DNA of 19,235 bases from Lachnospiraceae bacterium UBA3802 (lineage in GTDB: Bacteria > Bacillota > Clostridia > Lachnospirales > Lachnospiraceae): NCBI GenBank assembly GCA_002369155.1, contig DFEM01000058.1:1-19235 (forward strand). Direction: 5' to 3'. Below are positions 15,331-19,235 of the stretch, one piece after another; within the stretch, counting starts at the first letter, position 1, and each line of letters starts with the position of its first letter. The notes under the pieces were generated by a model. That model was not told the DNA's origin and did no database searches. It saw nothing but the letters and a program-made list of their open reading frames with translations. The position numbers and the translations under genes were made by a program.

Positions 15331-16371
15331 ATGCCGCATTCATCGGGAGGCGGTTCGCACGGCGGAGGACATCACAGCAGTTCGCATCATCACAGTTCTT
15401 CGCACAGATCTTCATCATCGGGATCGAGTCGTTCGAGCACACCGTCAAGACGCGTCAGATCGCTTCCTTTCGAAGGAAGCACCACATATGTTTATTACAG
15501 AAAGAGAAAGCCTCAATACGTATATGCGAACTATGATATAGCCAATTCGAGATCAAATCTTGGCGTAAGAATATTCTTGGCAATGTTTTTTCTTTCGGTG
15601 GCAGTCGCAGTTACGGTGGGCCTTACGTTTCTGTTTGGACACTTTCCAAAGAAAATCGACACCGCTAATTATAATTCGGACATTGTCATAGAAGATAATC
15701 TCGGAGTGATTGACGATGAGGAAAGTTTAAGAAGTTCTCTTGAACATTTTCAGGATGTAACGGGAATCACGCCCGCCGTTTTAACCGCTTCAAACGATGT
15801 TTGGAAGGATTATTACAAATCGCTTGAAGATTATGCATACGATGAATATGTCAATCGCTTTAAAGATGAAAAACACTGGCTCATAGTATATACAAGTGCG
15901 ACCAAAGATGACGGATTTGAAGACTGGTACTGGGAAGGCATGCAGGGTGATGACACCGATTCGATACTCGGATACAAAGAGACGGAAATTTTCAATTCGA
16001 ATTTTCATAAATTCCTTTTGCAGGATAATAAATATTCCGTAGGCGAAGCAATGACGGCGGCATTCGATGAACTGACACCGAAAGCCATGAAAAAACACAT
16101 CGGTTGGGCAGGAGTCGCGGTCTTGATAATTTTCAATTTGTTTTATGTGGGTTTGGCACTTCTGATGCTGGATTTCAGCCCCAAGAGAGATATCTATTAT
16201 CCCAAGGCCAAAGCCGTTCAATCGGAAATTGTCAGGGAAGAACAATGCGATTACTGCAACGGTGTATATGTAATAGGCATGGATACCAAATGCCCTCATT
16301 GCAAAGCTCCCGTCAAACCGCATGATTTCGTAAAGGATGAAAGCGGTAAAATAATTAAGATCTTGAATTAA
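15331..16371 (+). CDS. TPM-like membrane protein with His/Ser-rich head and C-terminal zinc ribbon
   Basis: 346 aa with RBS AAGGGGAGG. Residues 1-37 are a low-complexity Ser/Gly/His run (H10, H14, H15, H19-21, H25). TM helices at about 79-103 and 258-280. Between them, residues 118-252 resemble the TPM domain (TLP18.3/Psb32/MOLO-1 family): EDNLGVIDDEESLRSSLEHF, then FQDVTGITPAVLTA and a later LIVYTSA strand. It is predicted to lie outside the membrane. The C-terminus carries C306-x2-C309 and C321-x2-C324 (CDYCNG...CPHCKA), a zinc ribbon on the other face of the membrane. TPM proteins are of unclear function in bacteria. The first Met is followed directly by the polar run, so the His tail is cytosolic unless the topology is reversed. 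Confidence 0.8.
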   Translation: MPHSSGGGSHGGGHHSSSHHHSSSHRSSSSGSSRSSTPSRRVRSLPFEGSTTYVYYRKRKPQYVYANYDIANSRSNLGVRIFLAMFFLSVAVAVTVGLTFLFGHFPKKIDTANYNSDIVIEDNLGVIDDEESLRSSLEHFQDVTGITPAVLTASNDVWKDYYKSLEDYAYDEYVNRFKDEKHWLIVYTSATKDDGFEDWYWEGMQGDDTDSILGYKETEIFNSNFHKFLLQDNKYSVGEAMTAAFDELTPKAMKKHIGWAGVAVLIIFNLFYVGLALLMLDFSPKRDIYYPKAKAVQSEIVREEQCDYCNGVYVIGMDTKCPHCKAPVKPHDFVKDESGKIIKILN

Positions 16372-16415
16372 AAATGTAACGTTAAAATGTGTAAAAGCAA
16401 AATGGAGGATGATTA

Positions 16416-16982
16416 ATGGCTGCTCTTTTGGGTTTGGCAGTAATTCTTTTATTGGCAACAATGGTAATAACGGCTTTAAGTTATCTGATAATGATATTCC
16501 GAATCGTTGTTGAATGTGTGCTTATAAACAAAGCGGATGGAAATTGGTGGAAAGGACTTATTCCTTTTTACAGAAGATGGGTTTACCTTCATATTGGCTT
16601 TGGTCATAAGACTGCAATAATGATGTTTGTCATAGATATGATTTTGTATGCGATTACTTTCTGCTTAAGACTGGTTTTAAACATTACGCAGGAAGTGAGC
16701 GATGCAATTACGGAATCGGCAGATTTATCTTCTTTAATGACGGACAGTACCAGGTTGACAGTGAACGGTGCAATAATTATTCTTTCGTTGGTTACGCTGA
16801 TTTTCCTTTTTGTTTTTGCACTTGAAAGGAGATTCTCGACATTTGCCATGTGCAGGGCATTCGGAAAAGAAACGGGATTTTGTGTTGCGGCATTTTTTGT
16901 TCCCACAATCATAAGCGCAATAATTGCGTTCGGCTCTTCGGAATACATGGAAGATGTGATAGAAATAATACCGGAGTATTAA
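16416..16982 (+). CDS. DUF5684-like membrane protein
   Basis: 188 aa, RBS GGAGG. Hydrophobic segments: about 5-36, 64-92, 116-136, 155-173. The motif KADGNWWKGLIPFYRRWVYL (39-58) is the 'K/G-x-x-W-x-A/G-L-I-P-x-Y-N' loop of the DUF5684 family (small membrane proteins of unknown function, sometimes misannotated as signal peptidases). The usual Asn after the Tyr is Arg here. A later AFGKETGFCVAAFFVPTI (148-165) fits the second half of the family. No catalytic dyad is visible. It sits 44 bp after the TPM-like gene and 6 bp before the exonuclease, so co-transcription is likely. An 8-bp palindrome TAACGTTA lies in the gap upstream. Confidence 0.72.
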   Translation: MAALLGLAVILLLATMVITALSYLIMIFRIVVECVLINKADGNWWKGLIPFYRRWVYLHIGFGHKTAIMMFVIDMILYAITFCLRLVLNITQEVSDAITESADLSSLMTDSTRLTVNGAIIILSLVTLIFLFVFALERRFSTFAMCRAFGKETGFCVAAFFVPTIISAIIAFGSSEYMEDVIEIIPEY

Positions 16983-16988
16983 CGAAAA

Positions 16989-17681
16989 ATGCTTGGAAAA
17001 GAACTGGGAAAGAACTTAAATACATTTGAAAATGATTATGTTGTCTTTGACCTTGAAACCACCGGGATGAATCCTTATGACGGAGACAGGATAGTGGAAG
17101 TGTCGGCGTTAAGGGTGGTTAATCATAAGGTCATTGATGAGTTTTCCACTTTAATCAATCCCGAACAGCATATCACGGAAGATGTGGTCGCGGTGCACGG
17201 AATCACCGATGATATGGTTAAAGATGCACCAAAGATGAAAGAAGCATTGACCGGTTTTCTTGATTTTATAGGCGAAGATATTCTTGTCGGACACAATATC
17301 AAATCATTCGACATGAATTTTTTAAAGATGGAATGCATGCTTCAGTTTGACGGGAAGGTTCCTGCGAATGATTATGTCGATACATTGATTCTGGCAAGAC
17401 ATTGTATGCCCGAGATGGCACACAGAAACCTGACCGTCCTTGCAGAGCATTTCGGAATATCGCCTGAGGGTGCGCACAGAGCCCTCGTTGACTGCAGGAT
17501 GAACCAAAAGGTATACGAATGCCTTAAGGCTGAAACCGATAAGTTTGAAAGCGGAATAAAAACAGTGCCGCAGTGTACAAAATGCGGCAAAAGAATGGTG
17601 ATAAGAAACGGTAAATTCGGTGAATTCTGGGGATGCAGCGGGTATCCCGAGTGCAGAAACACCATGAATATTTCCCGATAA
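16989..17681 (+). CDS. DEDDh 3'-5' exonuclease (DnaQ-like) fused to a topoisomerase-type zinc ribbon
   Basis: 230 aa. Exo I: VVFDLETTG (D21, E23). Exo II: GHNIKSFDMNF (D108). Exo III: HRALVD (H163, D168), giving the full DEDDh set, as in the DnaQ/PolC proofreading exonucleases and stand-alone relatives. The C-terminal 40 residues are a separate module: C196-x2-C199 and C216-x5-C222 with FGEFWGCSGYPECRNT, the zinc ribbon found in the C-terminal part of type IA topoisomerases, which binds single-stranded DNA. It should degrade or trim single-stranded 3' ends, and the ribbon may hold the substrate. It is cytoplasmic. The ATG follows a weak GGAG at a 12-base distance. An SOS-type promoter lies just after the stop. 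Confidence 0.92.
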   Translation: MLGKELGKNLNTFENDYVVFDLETTGMNPYDGDRIVEVSALRVVNHKVIDEFSTLINPEQHITEDVVAVHGITDDMVKDAPKMKEALTGFLDFIGEDILVGHNIKSFDMNFLKMECMLQFDGKVPANDYVDTLILARHCMPEMAHRNLTVLAEHFGISPEGAHRALVDCRMNQKVYECLKAETDKFESGIKTVPQCTKCGKRMVIRNGKFGEFWGCSGYPECRNTMNISR

Positions 17682-17697
17682 TCGGCAATAATACCTC

Positions 17698-17726
17698 TTT
17701 ACAAACACGAACAAATGTTCTATTAT
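17698..17726 (+). promoter_or_regulatory. Near-consensus sigma-A promoter of the 93-aa gene
   Basis: -35 TTTACA (17698-17703, 5 of 6 matches to TTGACA), exact 17-bp spacer, -10 TATTAT (17721-17726, 5 of 6 matches to TATAAT). Transcription should start near 17733, giving an 18-base leader with AAAGAGG (17737-17743) and the ATG at 17751. The spacer is a LexA box. Confidence 0.85.
17708..17721. promoter_or_regulatory. LexA (DinR) binding site, SOS box
   Basis: CGAACAAATGTTCT matches the Gram-positive LexA consensus CGAACRNRYGTTYC at all positions except the last base, with an intact GAAC-N4-GTTC core. It sits between the -35 and -10, where LexA would block RNA polymerase. It is the only such site I found in the window. 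Confidence 0.85.
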
Positions 17727-17750
17727 TACAGATACGAAAGAGGTATAGTT

Positions 17751-18032
17751 ATGCAACCGGTAAAAGCAGATGTTATTTGCCTGCATGCCAGGGACGGGAA
17801 AGTTACACCGCTGAGGATTCGAATATCCGACGAGGATGGGCAGTATCAGGCATATTCGATAAAAGAATGCAGAGATTTGTCCCATCAGGGCGCAAGGACG
17901 ATGCCCGACGGTCTTATCGTGACCAACAACACGCTTAATTATGAATGTAAGATAAATGTGTTTGGAAGGGAAAAGACGATTCGTCTTTACAGCAATCCTC
18001 CTTACCTTGAATGGAAGATGACACATCAATAA
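17751..18032 (+). CDS. Small SOS-regulated protein, unknown function
   Basis: 93 aa. The ATG at 17751 has AAAGAGG 7 bases upstream. An earlier in-frame ATG at 17715 is inside the LexA box and upstream of the transcription start, so it is rejected. The protein is soluble, with beta-strand-rich character: VKADVICLHARDGKVTPLRI, then ISDEDGQYQAYSIKECRDLS, HQGARTMPDGLIV and NYECKINVFGREKTIRLYSN. There is no signal peptide, membrane helix, metal motif or known enzyme signature. The alternation of short hydrophobic strands with D/G turns suggests a small beta-barrel or PilZ/SH3-like fold, but this is only an impression. Regulation by LexA is the main clue: it probably acts in or after the DNA-damage response. 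It is followed by a bidirectional terminator and lies 69 bp downstream of a nuclease gene. Confidence 0.85.
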   Translation: MQPVKADVICLHARDGKVTPLRIRISDEDGQYQAYSIKECRDLSHQGARTMPDGLIVTNNTLNYECKINVFGREKTIRLYSNPPYLEWKMTHQ

Positions 18033-18060
18033 AAAAGCCTCGGCCGAAGCCGAGGCTTTT
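18033..18060. terminator. Bidirectional rho-independent terminator between convergent genes
   Basis: AAAAGCCTCGGC (18033-18044), loop CGAA, GCCGAGGCTTTT (18049-18060): a perfect 12-bp stem. On the - strand the loop is UUCG closed by C-G, an extra-stable tetraloop, and the T-run is six long, so it works best for the - strand gene. The + strand T-run is four. It starts directly after the TAA of the 93-aa gene. Confidence 0.93.
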
Positions 18061-18071
18061 AAAATTCAATT

Positions 18072-19235
18072 TTATTCAAGTCCGTAAAGAGCCATAATCT
18101 CTTTCTTCTTAAGTTCATTTTTAATAGTGATATCCTTGATTTCTCCGTCATAGAAGTACATTGAATATCCGTTGAAAGAAGAACCGCCGTCGTAGCCGAT
18201 ATATCCCTGAGTATCCTTCTTCTCATCGTTTTCACGAATAAATCCCAAAGGCTCAAGAATCTTAAATGCTTCATCGAGGTTGTTGTGATATTCGACACCG
18301 CCGCAGATTTTAACTTTAACATTTGCGTCGTGATCTCTCATCTCGAAAGCATCTACAAAGCAGTTTTCAACGGAAGTTGCATTCTCATCGTAGTTTCTTA
18401 CATAATCCCAGAACTCCCAGTTGTTCTTTCTTAAAGTAACCTTGCCGGAACCGCTTCCTTCGATGGTATCTTCGGATTTGCTTTCAACGATTTCCCAGCC
18501 GTTCTTTGTGAATTCACTTACAGGGCAGGGAAGTTTGTATAAAGCACCTTCAAGCTCGAAGATGTAATCTTCGGGGTTGTCGGAAGGAGCTGTAGGAGCT
18601 ACATAAGCTGCTGCGATAGCAGGGACTTCAGTGCTGATTTCGCCCTGTACGAAACCTTCGGGTTCAACGAAGTTATCTATGGTGACACCGTCGATGCGAG
18701 AGCCTTCGGTGACGTTGATGGAGATTCTTACTTCTCTGCTGTAATCTTCGCTGTAAGTAAGATGAGCATATTCTGTCTCCAATACCGAGCCTTCGTAAAG
18801 ATCTGAAGGATCGCCGTATGCCGCAACGACATCGTCACGGGTTGATGAGAAAAAGTCGATACCGCCGGGTAACTTAACGTCTGCACCCTTCACATCGGTA
18901 TCGCGTATATCGATACCGTTGACAACGCATTCGCGTGCGGGTTTTGCATTGATATCCCAGTTGCAGATATCTACACCGATCTTCATGCCATCTTTATCGA
19001 AAGAATATAAATTATAATATCCTGACTTAAGTGTGTCATCGAGACTGTCACTGTACTTGTTGAGTGTCCAGCCGAGTGAAAGCAGATCGTCAACATACAT
19101 GGGGAGCTGTAAGATCTGACCGTTGATGCTGACCTGATAATCATAAACGCTGTCACCGAGTTCCGTGGGCTCAACATATCCTGATACTACAGGGGGAGTA
19201 ACGGGTTCAACGGGAGCGGGTTCAACAGGCTCGGG
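18072..19235 (-). CDS. Secreted or surface protein with two tandem copies of one domain (N-terminal part outside window)
   Basis: On the - strand the frame is open from the TAA at 18072-18074 to the window edge, 387 visible residues; an internal Met at 19100 is not the start because coding sequence continues upstream of it. The upstream part is a Pro/Glu/Val linker (PEPVEPAPVEPVTPPVV), typical of an extracellular spacer. Then two similar domains follow, visible residues about 31-189 and 224-380. Each opens with YxF/Y-x(5)-G-x(3)-K/Q-LP...GW (INGQILQLPMYVDDLLSLGW and LEGALYKLPCPVSEFTKNGW) and ends with an IDGVTI/IKDITI strand. Such repeats occur in extracellular Lachnospiraceae proteins; I cannot name the domain. 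The signal peptide, if any, lies outside. The bidirectional terminator at 18033-18060 ends its transcript. Confidence 0.8.
   Translation of the reverse strand, partial: PEPVEPAPVEPVTPPVVSGYVEPTELGDSVYDYQVSINGQILQLPMYVDDLLSLGWTLNKYSDSLDDTLKSGYYNLYSFDKDGMKIGVDICNWDINAKPARECVVNGIDIRDTDVKGADVKLPGGIDFFSSTRDDVVAAYGDPSDLYEGSVLETEYAHLTYSEDYSREVRISINVTEGSRIDGVTIDNFVEPEGFVQGEISTEVPAIAAAYVAPTAPSDNPEDYIFELEGALYKLPCPVSEFTKNGWEIVESKSEDTIEGSGSGKVTLRKNNWEFWDYVRNYDENATSVENCFVDAFEMRDHDANVKVKICGGVEYHNNLDEAFKILEPLGFIRENDEKKDTQGYIGYDGGSSFNGYSMYFYDGEIKDITIKNELKKKEIMALYGLE

Larger units (their letters stand above)
17691..17746. repeat. 10-bp perfect inverted repeat spanning the promoter and covering the RBS of the next gene
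   Basis: ATACCTCTTT (17691-17700) is the exact reverse complement of AAAGAGGTAT (17737-17746). The right arm contains the ribosome binding site AAAGAGG of the 93-aa gene. The left arm ends inside the -35 and lies upstream of the predicted transcription start (about 17733), so only read-through RNA would carry both arms. Confidence 0.7.

Noticed and set aside
16379..16388. TAACGTTAAAAT as a promoter of the DUF5684-like gene
   Set aside because: The only -35-like sequence is 14 bp upstream, too close; the palindrome may be chance.
15790..16461. Long open frame on the - strand opposite the TPM-like gene
   Set aside because: It has no ribosome binding site and no family resemblance, while the + strand frame shows clear domains and a strong RBS.
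17715..17750. Longer start for the 93-aa gene (ATG at 17715)
   Set aside because: It is within the LexA box, upstream of the predicted transcription start, and has no ribosome binding site.
17322..18029. Long open frame on the - strand opposite the exonuclease and the 93-aa gene
   Set aside because: It crosses two supported + strand genes and an SOS promoter, and its translation shows no recognisable domain.
1..19235. CRISPR arrays, tRNA/rRNA genes, transposases, phage genes
   Set aside because: No regular repeat-spacer pattern, no cloverleaf or rRNA signature and no mobile-element protein was found.

Overview
The window looks like chromosomal DNA of an anaerobic, low-to-moderate GC Firmicute, most likely a Lachnospiraceae relative (Butyrivibrio/Pseudobutyrivibrio/Roseburia type). 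This rests on the style of the proteins (many small zinc-ribbon membrane proteins, flavodoxin/iron-sulfur redox proteins, a ferredoxin-like aldo/keto reductase), on strong AGGAGG-type ribosome binding sites, on a Gram-positive LexA box, and on a lipoprotein-anchored binding protein without outer-membrane components. The genus is inference. No rRNA, tRNA, CRISPR array, transposase or phage gene was seen. Almost everything is on the + strand; only the last gene is on the - strand.

Layout. (1) 1-4645: a mixed cluster with the 3' end of a flavodoxin, an iron-sulfur-flavoprotein-like reductase, a PlsC-type acyltransferase fused to a zinc ribbon, a short possible gene remnant, a small DUF4190-like membrane protein, a 2x[4Fe-4S] aldo/keto reductase, and a zinc-ribbon membrane protein. 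A rho-independent terminator at 4683-4712 closes it. (2) 4845-9362: a four-gene operon encoding an ABC ATPase with a C-terminal TOBE-like domain, an SsuC/TauC-type permease, a lipoprotein TauA/SsuA-type binding protein, and a signal-less arylsulfate sulfotransferase. It is closed by a strong terminator at 9387-9419. The arrangement suggests uptake of an aryl sulfate or sulfonate followed by intracellular PAPS-independent sulfate transfer. (3) 9456-11601: a 2-TM protein, an acidic coiled-coil protein and a nitrilase-family hydrolase. Two homologous terminator-promoter modules (9387-9430 and 10729-10772) bracket the first two. (4) 11663-15288: an ABC exporter-like ATPase/permease pair, a 7-TM protein of unknown function and a GNAT acetyltransferase. 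(5) 15331-17681: a His/Ser-rich TPM-like membrane protein with a zinc ribbon, a DUF5684-like membrane protein, and a DEDDh exonuclease fused to a topoisomerase-type zinc ribbon. (6) 17691-18032: a 93-aa protein behind a near-consensus promoter whose spacer is a LexA (SOS) box. Its ribosome binding site has an exact 10-nt complement upstream of the transcription start. (7) 18033-18060: a perfect bidirectional terminator shared with (8), a - strand surface or secreted protein with two tandem copies of one domain, running off the right edge.

The most interesting items are the putative aryl-sulfate uptake/sulfotransfer operon, the SOS-controlled small gene with a possible transcript-specific block of translation, and the paired terminator-promoter modules.
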